This document shows positions 11,201 through 22,965 of a stretch of DNA of 64,000 nt, piece after piece. Location of the stretch: NCBI GenBank assembly GCA_000708835.1, contig DF237037.1, positions 124,001 to 188,000 of the forward strand, given 5' to 3'. Below the pieces are notes generated by a model. The model was not told the origin of the DNA, did no database searches, and saw nothing but the letters and a program-made list of their open reading frames with translations. The translations under genes were made by a program, and so were the position numbers. Position 1 is the stretch's first letter; each line of letters opens with the position of its first letter. Source of the stretch: Klebsormidium nitens (lineage: Eukaryota; Streptophyta; Klebsormidiophyceae; Klebsormidiales; Klebsormidiaceae).

Positions 11201-14200
11201 GGAAGTCTTGGTCGCCCGTTTTTCTCCGGTGCCGATAGAAACCCTCTACTCTCACATCGCTGACTCTTGGAGCTGCGATGGTTGTCCGGTCGGGTAGCCA
11301 ATTCAACGACAATGTTAGGGACAAAAGACGCTGCCAGCGGGAATGCCTAATATGAATTCGACTGTGTTGTTGCACCCTTTGCTACTTGTTCACAAGGAGT
11401 CCGTGTTCTTTGCAGCCATTCCTCAGCAAATGGGCTCCAGATACTGCGATTCACTCGCATTCTTCGGTAAGTTCCTCTGGGCGACCCCGCCTTTCGATAC
11501 CTTCCTGCCTGGTCCGGAAAGTGAACTTTTAGAAGTACTTATCTTGAATCAGGGTACGTACGCAAGCCCAATGTGTCGCCCGGGACAGAAACTGAGGACG
11601 ACATCCAGCCGGGGTTTGGTGACTACTGACAAGGCCCGCACACGTTTTGAGTTTTGAGTGCGCCGAACTCATACTCGCTTGATGGGAAATGAAATTCCAG
11701 GACAGGTCGGACGATCTGTGTAAGTAGCGTAATTGCTACCTTGACCTGTTAAACATGGTTTACTTCAACTCGGTAGCCGTAACGGGTGCTCAGGTTATGG
11801 CTACAATGTTTGTCAAGGCACTAAAACGGATATATTGGCAGATCCAGTGCCTTTATACGCTTAGGGTCCTTTCACACAGAGACGGTGTTTTTGGTTTTGA
11901 GCGACGGTATAGCAGGGGTCGCGGTGCCGCCGTCGCCAAGAAAACACCGCGGGTGTTTTTTCCCATTCGCCGACTCGTTCGGTCTTACGTCAGCAAAAAC
12001 ACCGCGGTGTTCCAAATCGTCACCACGCTCCAGAGCGTGGTGAAGAAGTAAACTTTTGCGATGACAATTTCACCGTCGCACGGGACCGCTTCTGCGTGCG
12101 GAAGATACCCCCCGGAGTGACAAAGTAAACTTGGACAAAACAACACCTTCGGTTCTTGGCGAATTGCCCAAAAGTTCACCCGCTCTATGTGTATGGACCC
12201 TTACAGTCTGATGGGCCTTCTCGTGACGCCCGGAGTGTGCAGATATTCAGCGTGTGTCGCCCGTCCCTTTTGCAGGATCCAAAAGGTCCTGAAGCGGCTC
12301 GGCATTCTTGGGACGTCGGTGGTTCACGCGATTTTCATCCTCTTCATCAATGTGTTTGGCATAAGTGAGTGCTCGCCAAACCGCTTCAGTCGCCGCTTCT
12401 TACTTTTCGGTGTGTCGGTCCGGTGGAGGCTTCTTTACGTTTACTCTTATCCCGGGTGTTTGCAGCGCAAAATTAAGCGCACGAAAGAGAAAGGGTACCC
12501 GTGTCGTCAAGGGTTTGGGTTTTCGAAGACCGAAGCGTTGAAACAAAAAGGCGCCTCCCGCAACATAGACAGAAGAAGAACTTCTCCAGACCGAAATGAT
12601 AGCCGTCTCAGTATCTTGCTGGCGCTGTACTCTTGTCGAGATGCGGTGAGGGCCGGGCCGCCTCCCACATTTTACATCTAACGCATCTCTTAATCCTGAG
12701 TCCTGAACGGGGGAGCCTAACAAACCAAAATTTTCTTCCCTCGCACCAGCAGTCTTCGCCTTTGCGAAGCTGTTTTTCAGTACGTCGAGATGTGGTGGCG
12801 GCCGGGGCCGTCCTACACTTCCCACCTGACCCATTTGTAAACCCTGAGTCCTGAAACGGGGGGGGCCTAACAAACCGGAATTTTACTCCCTCCGCGCAGT
12901 CTTCATCTTTGCGGCGCTTTTTCAGTACATCGAGACGCGGTGGCCGCCGGAGGGGTCCGACTGCCCTGAGCACGGCTGTCTGACGTTCTTCGATGCGTTC
13001 TACTACATCATAGTTACGGTGAGAATAGCCATCTTCTTGATATCGACACATAAACGAAGAGATTCCATGCTGTCGACTCTCTAGATATGCTGACTGGGAA
13101 GACTGTGCCCTTTTCAAGAGTTCCGCTGAGTAGTCAGTCTCGCAGATCTTCGAGCAACTCAAGCACGGCATCAAATCAAATTGCGCCCTCACAAAGCGCT
13201 CTTACACGACGGACCCGAAGAGCACGTGCCACTTCTGTACCTTTTTCGACGAGCATCCTCACCGGACGAGCATCCAACGATTCCACAACAACCCATTGCA
13301 GACCGCTTCAGGTAGTGTCTTTCTCCGCTGACGTCATCCTCACGAAGCGCAGATCTCGACGGTGGGCTACGGTGACATCACGGCTGACACGAGCTGGGGG
13401 CGGGTGATCACGATCATCTGCATATTCACGGCTCTCATTGTGATCCCCGCGCAACTGTCGGGGATCATTGGGCTGTACACCAGCAGGTGGGTTCTCGTGC
13501 TATCGCATTTTTGGATCGGGATTTCCCAATCGTTGGTTGAAAAAGATCTCGTGCTTGCAACACCTTAGTACCGTAGTTCGGCGCAAGCATAGAAAGGCTG
13601 CACTCCTAGGTAGCCGCTTTTATCTGGACTGCCGGAATTGTTGTCAGACGCCATGATCTCCGGCGGTCGTCACTCGTTCTTTTTTATTTCGACAAGATGA
13701 CACATCAGAACCGAAGCACTGTGTCGTGCACTTAAGGATCTTTCTCTCAGAAGTATCGAGTCCTCCCGTCTCGGCGGTCAGCTTTCTTCCTCCCTTCTCC
13801 ACGCCTTGCAGTCACAAGTCCCGCCAGCAATCAAGTCCCCGTGAAAGCGAGGTCCTTGCTCGAATCCAAAGTTCCTTGATTCCTTGTATCAGCGTGCTTT
13901 CTGAAACTGAGAACATTCTTATGCGCAGGCCATACGGTGGCAGCTTCAGCGTGGCCAAGGTTGTGGGCTCCCGTTACATCATCATCGCAGGGAACCTGAC
14001 GTACTCCACGATCCAGGCCTTCCTAGCCTACCTCTTCCACCCGGGCTCTACTCGGGGTGAGCAGTCTCGCGACTTAAAATGTGATCCTGCTGGCGCCAGA
14101 AAAGAAAACTTGTTTTCGATTTCTGCTTGGACAACCGCATACTGCTGTGCTGAAAAAGCAGATGATGATCGGGAATTTTGGGTTGAGTGGTCTTGCGACC

Positions 14201-17200
14201 AAAAATATGCTCCCGCTGGCGCCCAGAATTAGAAACTTGTATTGTTTTTCTTCTTACGGCGATCGTACACAGTTGCGTCAGAAAAGCAAAGACTATTTGA
14301 GAGCTACGATCCACTACATCTTGGTGGATTGCAACTTTCAAAGTGCTGGTGACATCTACACATCTCGAGGTCCAATCCGTCAGAACCTTCCAGATCTCTG
14401 TCCCCTTGAATCACTAGACCTTGCAGGTTCTATGAGATTTGTGGGAGTTTGTTGGTCCAGGAGCTTCTTGATAAGCACCCAGGATTGCACTAACAAATAA
14501 AAGATTACGCACGTGACCTGCACCTTAACGATGCTAGCTTTATGAACTGGTGCAGAGCCCAAGTGCTCTGATGGCAGCGCTAAGAATCTATCCAAAGTTT
14601 TGGCTGCAATCCGGGCCCAAGACCATCCGCTTGTTTCCTTTTTTGCAGATCTCGCGGCGTTCCCTCTCCGGGTGGTCTTGATGGCCCCATACAAGCCTTC
14701 GTAAGCTTCCTCTACTTCAATGCTTCCACTTCCGCTTGCTGCTGTGCTCGGTCAATACTTTGATGCTCGCTTCGAACAATTTGTCGATTTGTACCAAGGC
14801 ACTCTTAAGCGCTCAAAGCGCTCCAACAGTGCATCCCACAAGACACGAAACCTTCTCATCTAGCAACAAAACCATGAAACTCTAAGATTACTATCCGCAG
14901 ACCCCCTCCGCAGGTTCGAGCTCAAGACCCTCTCAGCATGTACGCCGGCTCCGTCGAGTTGTTGATCCGAGGCGCTCTTCAGCCCTGATACTGCCCAAGC
15001 ATTGCAGTCCACAAAAGATAGAAACTCGGATGTTCTGTTTCTAAATCGGTTACGCAGGTTCGAGCTCAAACGCATGTACCTTGCAGAAAATCCAAATCAT
15101 GACAAAGCCTCAAGACTCTTATGCAGGTTCGAGCTCAAGGGCCTCATCAGCATGTACGCCGGCTTCGTCGAGTTCATCCAGGGCACGCCGTTCCTCAAGG
15201 ACGATCTGGAGCGCGTCGGCGCCAACGCGGCGTCTACCATCTTTTTGCTCCCGGACAAGAGCGTCGAGAACCAGGCGCACGACGACTCGCAGTCGTTCGT
15301 CCGCGCGCTTCGCGTCAGCCGGACCGTCGGAAAGAGGACACGTGTCATCGCGCAAGTGGCCGAGCCGGAGAGCGTCTTTAGCCCAATCTGGGACGGGACC
15401 CACGTGGAGGTGCTGTGCCCCCAAGAGCTGCGCATGCGCCTGCTGGCTCGGAGGTGGGTCTTTCTTTTCAAATCTTCATCGGTTTAAATTGAGTGAGCTT
15501 TAGGTCTAGTAAGCTAACCAGCCTAAGTTGGGTGGGGTTAAGGTGAGTGCGGGTGTACAGCAGGTGAATGTAAGGGTCGATGATTTTGAGGTCAGGGTGG
15601 GAGCTTACTTACCTAAAGCTTGTGGTACCTAGATGACAAGACGTCTTCCTTTCCAGAGAATATTTGGTGTCTCATTTTGGTCTGTACTTAGGATGGGGGT
15701 CCTGTCAGTATCATTCTCCTTTCAAGGGTTTCCGTTCTCAAAGTCAACATCACCAAAGGATTGGACGGCTGTGACAGCATTCGGGCATCTCCGTTGCTTT
15801 CTGCCTGTGCAATCAATACTTCTCCCCGTGCAGCCGCTTCGTGCGCAGCATTTCGACGTTCCTAACCTGTTCATGCGCCCCGTGCACTTCCGCAAAAGGA
15901 TTGGGTGGCAGACAGAATACTATCACAGGGCATGAACGGTTATGACGCGTTTCGGACACCTCACAACCATGCGTGTGAAATTGACCTGACTTTGCATGCA
16001 GCTGCTTCGTGCGCGGCATGTCGACGTTTCTGACCAACCTCTTCACGCGCCCGGTGCACTTCCGGAACCCGCAGAAGGACTGGCTGGCGGAGTATTACCA
16101 CGGGGCGCTCCAGCAGGTCTTCCCGGTGCTGCTGCCGCGGGCCGTCCAGGGACTGCCCTTCGAACAGGTCGGGCATTTGTCAATGTCAACTTTTGAGATC
16201 ATTTTTGAAGACAAGCCACTTAGCCAGTCCTGACGTATTCTCCCATACTCCCCTTCAAAACCATCCATTCTTGGAGCTATTATTGTTGGGAAAAGGAATC
16301 AAGATCTTCAGGGTTTAGACAATGATCTCTGACCGATCCTCGTTTGGCGACCGGGAGATGAGACAACCCGTCCTTGTATTTGTTTGTGACGGCACACGAT
16401 TGCTTGTTGACTGTTCGGCGACCTTTTGGTTGCCGCCGCTGCCTCGCAGACGCCGGCATCCCTGTTTGCGGAAGCCCTTTTTCAACGCAACTACCAGCTC
16501 TTGACCGTATATTTGTTTTACCCAACTCTGAGAAATTCCCCCAGAACGTTGTTGTCGGTTTGCATTATCACTACCCGGCCAAGCAGTGGAAAAATCTTTC
16601 AGAGAGTCTTAAGTTCCTTTCACCCGTGTGGCCTCTTTCCAACATTGCTGGCTCTTAGAAACCCAGACGCTCCTAGATATGATGTCTGGGATTATTTATT
16701 TCATCTGCTTCGAGACCCCGATCAAATTTTCACGTCCCACAAGCATATACCCATTTCGATATTCAATGATTTCCCAAACCTGAAAGCCCAAACCCTTTGC
16801 TCAGGCGGCGGAGCTGTTCTACCTCCAATACGGCGTCACTCTATTCGCCCTCGACGTCCTTGACGGCGTCGACGGCGAGCGCCACGTGTACCTCTTCCCG
16901 CACCGCCACGTCATCACCGCCACCGACGTCGGGCTCACAATCGCCGCCACGATCCAGTCCGCCGAGCAGATCTCCAAGTTTGGGCAAAAAGACCTGGCGG
17001 AACAGCGCCGCAAACTAGAGAAGGAAAACTCGCTGCTGTGTAACTGCGCGTGCTGCATCCGGGTTACGAAAAGTAGGTTTAAGAAGGAGGAGGACGCGTT
17101 GGAGGCCCTGCAAGCCAGCTGGGCGGAGGAGGGTTTGGGGCCCGGTCAAGGGGAGCTAACCGTTGGTCACGTGCACGGGGCCTCGGTTAAGAGATTGGGG

Positions 17201-20200
17201 TCCGCGAGCGAAGGGCGGATCAAGCAAGTGGAACAGATGCGGACCATGATCGATGCCAAGAAGGATCCGAACGGGGTGATGTGGGAAAGGGAAGACGGTC
17301 CTGAGGGGGAGGCGAAGTGCAAGCAGGTGAGCAGGTTTTCCCCGGCCAACAAGCTAGAGACGTTTCCGGGGCGAAAGGGAAGAGGAAAAGGAAAACGGAT
17401 CCGTTGTCTTGCTGTGAGCTTACTGTCACGTGGCCTTCTCGTATCGATCTTAGACGACAGCCAGAAAAGTTGGGAAGAGCACTTGGAGCCTCGTTGTTAT
17501 TCTGTGGCAGCGGCAGGGTCTTACAACTGAGATTTCCAAATGTGGATAGATCGTACGAAACAGCAGGTCAAACGTCACATTACATTTGCATGATTCTTCA
17601 TGAGAGCACACGACGACAAAGTGGATGCAGTGTAATCCCGCTTTCATCAAAGGTCGTGGCTCGTAACCGAGCTGAGTAAACCAGCAATCTCGGCTTTTAG
17701 CCATGGTCGGAAAGCACTCAACCAAGTACTAACCAGGGCCGGTTAAAAGTACCTTTCGCCACGTTTATTTGCAGGTCGCGGGCTTAGAAGAAGCGGTGGA
17801 GCGCCTTCTCGCGTGGCCCCCGGCCTCTAACTTCGGCAAACCCAGCGACGCGGTTATCGAGAAACAAGAGGCCGCAATCCTCGCTAATCTCAAAGAACGG
17901 ACCCTAACCGCAGTAACCCCCGACAAGGGCCCGCTGATCGTTGTCTGCATCTCCAACGCCCCGCCTTCCGACTTATACCATCTGCTTGCGGAACTGAGGG
18001 AGGGCCGGGTTCCGTTCCGGAACGTGGTTATCCTTAACCCGGTCGAGCCCCCGGCGACCGTGTGGGGCCACGCGGGCCTGTTTGAAGGGGTGTATTTCGT
18101 CAAGGGGTCGCCAATGTACGAGCTGGATCTGCTGCGGGCGGGAGTGCTGCAGGCCGGTGAGCGGTGCACTTAGAAATTCCACGTAATCCGGTATTTCCCT
18201 ATTCACATTGTATTGTGAACGCTGGTTCCTGTCCATTTTCGATTGGAAATTTTGGATCACCGGAGGACTCCATTTTCGCTGGGTCACGGGGAAGCTTCGT
18301 TCTCGCAGCGGTATGTCAACACACAACGAGTCAGGCGCTGCACCTTGTTTCGTTGCACCAATTCAAAAATTGGCTTTTTTGTGGTAATCCTGATTTTCCA
18401 TTTCCACACGGGAACTTGCAGCACTGATGATGGCTTGAGCTGTTTGCGGATCCGCAGAGTTCGGCCCCCTGACAGGTCGGAACGTTGCTTTCTGAGCTTC
18501 CCGCAAGCTTAATCTTGCCCTCTGTTGCAAGGGAACCGTTCCTTAATCCGCAGTCGTTGACCCGGAAAGGCTGGACCCGGAAAGCCGTCCTGATTCTCGC
18601 CTAACCTTGTAAAACTCTCGCTTACCTCCTTGACCTTCCCCCTCACAATAAAGGTAGGTGCTCGAAGTAGAGCCTTCAGTTTCAGCCCTGATCACCTTTC
18701 TTAACCTTTCTCCACGGAGTCTTACCGTCTTGTGCGAAGGTGGATTCGTGCGGAACATCAACTCCGGTAAAAGCTCTTAACGGCCCCTGCTTAGCCCCGT
18801 AGAAATATTTGCTCTGCAGAGAAGGTCATCGTGCTGTCCGAAGATGGCGCGGTACGTACCGGCCAGGACACCGCCCGCGAGGACGGTCCCCTCGCGGTCT
18901 CGGCCGACCGCTTCGTGAATGACGTCAACAACCTCATCACCGTTTCCGCCGTTGAGCGGCTGCCACGTGTCAGCCGCCACGGGCTGCCAGCTGCCGACGC
19001 GGACCCAGCCGAAGAGCCCGAGTGGTCGGGGATCGTGCTCGCGGAGATGCAGCGCGAGTTTGCGTTCCTGTTTATGCGGCCCCACAGTTACCTCCACCCG
19101 CGCAAGTTTGACTACATGGTGAGAGTACTCCTACGTATGAAGTCGGTTGCATCAGCCTTGGGTTAGTTGGTTTTGCAGGTTACATCCAGCGTTCGTGGGA
19201 TTTATCTACGCTGTGAAATAGAGACGATTTAGAGGGTTCGTTTTGAAATTTGGAAGACATAGCATTCGTGGTCTGCTGCGCTTGGAGATTGTGATGGTGC
19301 CACCTTGTATTCGGAACTTGTAAGACTCGACATGAACTGGAAATTTTGGTCCGGTTCGCTGCAACCGACGCGAAGGAGTTCCGAAATTGGTATCTCGCAC
19401 ATTTGAGCATGGCGCGGATCGCACTGATGTGCAGGGTGTTGAGTTTTGCCGGTGAGGTTTGGGTGTGAAGCGTCTCATGTCTCAGGTCTGCTATCAGTTA
19501 CTAAGCCCCTGGCCTTCTGAATCGATTTTTAGGGGTCCTTTTTGGGATTCTGAAAATCTACACTCGCAGTAATGAAGCTGGAGATAGACCAGTCCTCACG
19601 CCTGATACTTACAAGGGTGAAATAGCTTTACAAACCAAATGCAAAAAGGCGGGCTTGCCTTCCTTGCACGCTCAAGCCCGTAACCACTTCCGTTGGCGTC
19701 GCTCTTTGCAGGAGCGGAAAAGGAACGAATCTACGTCGACCCACTACGCACTGTCGTACGCCGATGGAAAAGCGTGGTCACCCGGCATGTTGGACTGCCT
19801 AGTGTAAGCCATGCTCCCTCGCTCTAGTTGTGTTTATACAAAGAAGTCGTCGCGAGGGATTAGCAGTGACACTAATATCTTGCTGGAACCTGAGGTCTTC
19901 AAATTTGGTTTCGGAGTATCTGAATAACGGGACTCTCTTTCAGAAGAGAGCACTCCATCAACGCTCAGAATAACCAAAAAGTGTGCGGGAATCTGGAGAC
20001 GACGCTTGTCAGTGCGCAAGATCTCACGTGGGCTGACGTCAAGATACCATTTTACGACGTCGTTTCTCAAGTGCACGGCGCTACCGCAAATGTCCGGATT
20101 TATGGGCACCGTTCACTGTGCATACTGCGCAATGGTGCTTCGAATCGAGCCGCCCAGAAGGTCTTTTGGCGCTGAAATGTGAAGCGCAACCGTCAGATGG

Positions 20201-20885
20201 TTTCGAGAACTTTGCCACAACGCCCTTGAAGAACTCCTCCAACAAGCCGTTCTCAGCAAACAGCAGGAATCTGGATCTCGTGACGGCGAAGCGCATCTGG
20301 ACCAGAGTTCGCGTTCGCAAGCTGCATGAACGTGGTCCGAAAGCACGAAGGTTCTCGCCTCTGTTGCCCCTTGTGGAAACGTCTGCCACATTCTTTAATT
20401 ACTGGGTGCCGAAGTCTCATTCCACCCGGCTTATGCACTTTCTCATCCTCCCGAAGTGTCATTTCAAACCATACCAAGGCTTCCGAAGCGTCTTCCGAAG
20501 AAGTCGCTGCTCTTGAGATTGCATTACTTACTATTATTCGTGCGCTTCTTTTTGCAGCTATGCAACCTTCAGCAACAAGCAGACGATGAGTATCATGCGC
20601 CAGCTTGTGGCGGGGGGGGACGTGGACAGCACAGAAGACGATACCAGCACAGAGGAAGATCTCCCCCCGGAGCAGCGTCTTTTTGAGACGGTTCCCGTCC
20701 CTGAAGAGTATGCGGGCCATTCGTATCGGAGCGTGTTTGTCAGTTTGCTCCACAACCAGGGTTATCTCGCGCTGGGTTTGTATAGGGCCTGGGGCACCAA
20801 AAAGGCACCCATAGCTTATGTTTTCACCAACCCCCCGGGAGATACCCTTGTACAAAAGAATGACCTCGTCTACGTCTTGCGGTGA
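8225..20885 (+). CDS. Six-transmembrane potassium channel with RCK domains (BK/Slack-like), 5' end incomplete
   Basis: Eighteen exons chain in phase: 8225-8401, 8887-9202, 9546-9595, 10086-10175, 10797-10880, 11416-11466, 12276-12364, 12900-13018, 13353-13486, 13929-14056, 14649-14700, 15127-15453, 16002-16167, 16805-17326, 17775-18156, 18820-19118, 19712-19803, 20558-20885 (about 1134 aa plus an unseen start). S1 is in exon 3, S2 in exon 4, S3 in exon 5, a short S4 (LQILRFTRILRIQKVLKR) over exons 6-7, S5 in exon 7. The selectivity filter TVGYGD is in exon 9, then S6. The next exons carry a first RCK/Rossmann-like domain (SRYIIIAGNL; EFIQGTPFLKDDLERV), then a charged linker and a second, more diverged half ending LVYVLR. 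Such channels pass K+ and are gated by cytosolic ligands such as Ca2+ or Na+; membrane location (plasma membrane or tonoplast) is not decidable. The N-terminus is Ser/Thr/Pro-rich. A possible first exon is 8130-8173 (in phase, but its intron would be only 51 bp). Confidence 0.88.
12021..12042. repeat. Perfect 10-bp-stem hairpin inside channel intron
   Basis: CACCACGCTC, two bases, then its exact reverse complement. A 14-bp perfect palindrome (AACACCGCGGTGTT) lies just upstream at 11998-12011, and a near copy of that palindrome at about 11941-11958. The cluster resembles a small inverted-repeat element in the intron between exons 6 and 7; no transposase or target-site duplication was identified. 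Confidence 0.5.
12612..13018 (+). repeat. Three tandem units; the last holds the channel pore-helix exon
   Basis: Exon-start-like positions after AG lie at 12612, 12753 and 12900 (spacings 141 and 147). The third is the functional exon 8. The units share the intron stretch (CCTGAGTCCTGAA ... GCCTAACAAACC ... CTCCC) and the exon start (TCTTCRYCTTTGCG, CAGTAC, TCGAGA). The two upstream copies contain changes and stops and cannot replace the exon. Confidence 0.85.
14914..15200 (+). repeat. Three copies of an RCK-domain exon start
   Basis: GCAG|GTTCGAGCTCAA occurs at exon-like positions 14914, 15058 and 15127; only the last opens a full exon (15127-15453). The first copy extends about 50 bases (CAGCATGTACGCCGGCT, CGTCGAGTT) before diverging, the second only about 20. 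Confidence 0.85.
15767..15933 (+). repeat. Decayed copy of channel exon 16002-16167 with its acceptor
   Basis: After CCGTGCAG at 15833 the sequence follows the exon at 16002 for roughly 100 bases (CTTCGTGCGC, TCGACGTT, CGTGCACTTCCG, TACTATCACAGGGC), 168 bp upstream. The shared stretch begins in intron sequence near 15767/15937, so intron end plus exon start were duplicated together. The copy is out of frame in places and lacks the exon 3' part. Confidence 0.8.
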
Positions 20886-21630
20886 CGAGGGATTTTGAAG
20901 GTGCCGGGCGCGGCAAACCTTTGTGAGTTGAGATCCGTTGACATGAGGATGTATAGGAGCCGTTCAATTGATAAACTTTGGGCCCGGCTTGAGATGCTCT
21001 TTCCGAGGGGCCACTAGTTATACAAGCTGACTCGCCAGAATAGGCAAGTTCCCGGCTCCCGGCTCTTTTCGCTTCCTTCCTTCATGGGAATCCATCTGGG
21101 CCGGCACACTAGAGTTCTGGGATCGTACTGCAAGCCAGGCCGCATACGACGGCAGTGAATGAAGAGAGGGACGTTTCTGTTTGGAGCCGAAAGGAGCCGC
21201 GGCTTCCTCGCTTCCTCGCAAACGCGACGGGATAGGCACGGTGCTTGGCCGTAGTCAAATGGTACGAAACAGCGACATACTAAGAGCAAGTCCTGAGTTA
21301 CGGCAGCCAGATTATCCAAACCACTTTGCCTACCGCAACACGTTTCAAAATAATTCTTAGTGCGTATGTGACGAAAATTGTCTCGGTGCAATCTTTAGAT
21401 CCACTTTGGACCACTTTGGTACGATAATCGTCATTGAAGCTACCTTGGTTGCCAGCTCTAACAGCAGGTACCCGACGATTTTGAGCATTTGTGGTTAGCA
21501 TGGTATTTGCCAAGTTGTCGAAGCTATACGCAAGCTCATGCAACATCTCAGTGCAAAATGGTTAAGAAACTTGGAGGGTCCTATGACTAGACTGCTAGCC
21601 TGAGTAGTGATGAAGTATCTAAACCGTGTG

Positions 21631-21657
21631 TTGGTTTACTTAAATAAAGTAAACCAA
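21631..21657. repeat. Perfect hairpin, 11-bp arms, 5-base loop
   Basis: TTGGTTTACTT, loop AAATA, AAGTAAACCAA. The AT-rich arms could be a small inverted-repeat element or a transcription-end structure; it is about 750 bp past the channel stop, far for a terminator. Confidence 0.6.
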
Positions 21658-22158
21658 TACAGTTTATACTTTAACAAGTGTGTAGTAGTGTTCGCATCTT
21701 GAAGCGATAGCTAGCTCAATCGGGAGACAAACCAATTTCGAATCATAACCGAATCGGTACCGTGTCGATGATCTCCCATATAGCCATCTGTACGGTGCGG
21801 CTATATACCTAGGCTTCAACTCGATGGCATACACATCTTGTACCTAGATTTGAAGCTACCTAGTTGATGTTGATCAGAAGTTGCACAATTTCATTTGCAA
21901 TGGCCGGGCTCAAATCCATTGGTCAAGAAGAAACAACAATCTTCACACCAGGCCATGTCCAAGTTTCCAAAATTTTAAGGCCTACCAAGGGACTTGGAAT
22001 CCTCAAGTCCGACGTTGGCGTTTCCGTGTTGGTAGGTATAAGTTTGCCGCCGCGCACGTAATACCGTATACGTGGCAAGACCGTCGGCTTGCAGTGACTC
22101 AAAGTGTACGGTCGATTACGGTCACTAGCTGCTTGTCACCCTGCCGGCCGCGGCGGTA

Positions 22159-22189
22159 GTCAGCTACTCATGACCAATGAGTAGCTGAC
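22159..22189. repeat. Perfect hairpin, 13-bp arms, 5-base loop
   Basis: GTCAGCTACTCAT, loop GACCA, ATGAGTAGCTGAC. No target-site duplication is obvious around it. Function unknown. Confidence 0.65.
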
Positions 22190-22945
22190 AGATTAGACAG
22201 ATTAATCAGAGAATGACCAATTGCCTCAGATAAGCCCGCCAAGAGACCTGGTATATGAGCTGCGGCCCTTGGAAATGGACCTAAAACTAAAACTCCCCTT
22301 ACCAAACCAACTAATTGTTGAGTTTTCAGGTTGATTCGGAGCCCGACTCCCGAGCATACAAAAAAGAACCTGAAAACTAAACCATGGTCCATCACGCTCT
22401 CAGAAGTCTGCGCAGCCTTTTTAACATCTTAACCACAGAGCTAACGACCCCAGCTTCCGACCATGTCACCGAGAATTTCTAGGGTACGGTAGATGTTGAA
22501 AAATACGAGATTCTAAAAGGAAATGTTCTGTCATAAGGCCAGATTTTTGTAGATACATATTGTGCCAGAACCAAGACCCCAGCATTTTGCAATTAATGCG
22601 GTTCTACACGCGGCGACTTCAAAGCCGTACGGGCTAGAACGAAGACACATCACCATCATCACTACCAGCATTCTATTTCCAATCATCGTTATAGCTTACA
22701 CGTGTCCCCGCGGCCCAACACTGAAGATGTGGGACAGTTACAATTTCGATACCCCGACCAGTGGCGAATGGGTCCGTGAGTTTCTTGAAGGGCGGGGATG
22801 TGCCCCGACACGGATTTAATCCGCTGGTGGAAGGTTGATACTTTGCAACCGGCCGGGATTCCGACCCACGAGCGGCCCCGGGCCACCAGGGCGCCTAGAT
22901 ACTGGCAGCTTTAGAAGTCCCTCAGGGGACTTCATAGGTCAATCA

Positions 22946-22965
22946 NNNNNNNNNNNNNNNNNNNN
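22946..22965. other. Assembly gap (20 N)
   Basis: Run of undetermined bases; the fixed length suggests a scaffold gap of unknown true size. Confidence 0.95.

Noticed and set aside
12608-13192. Minus-strand ORF of 194 codons
   Set aside because: It is antisense to the pore-helix exon and its decayed copies; internal repetition comes from the tandem units.
15097-15471. Minus-strand and alternate-frame ORFs over the RCK exon
   Set aside because: Shadows of the GC-rich plus-strand exon, which has the right phase, splice sites and family similarity.
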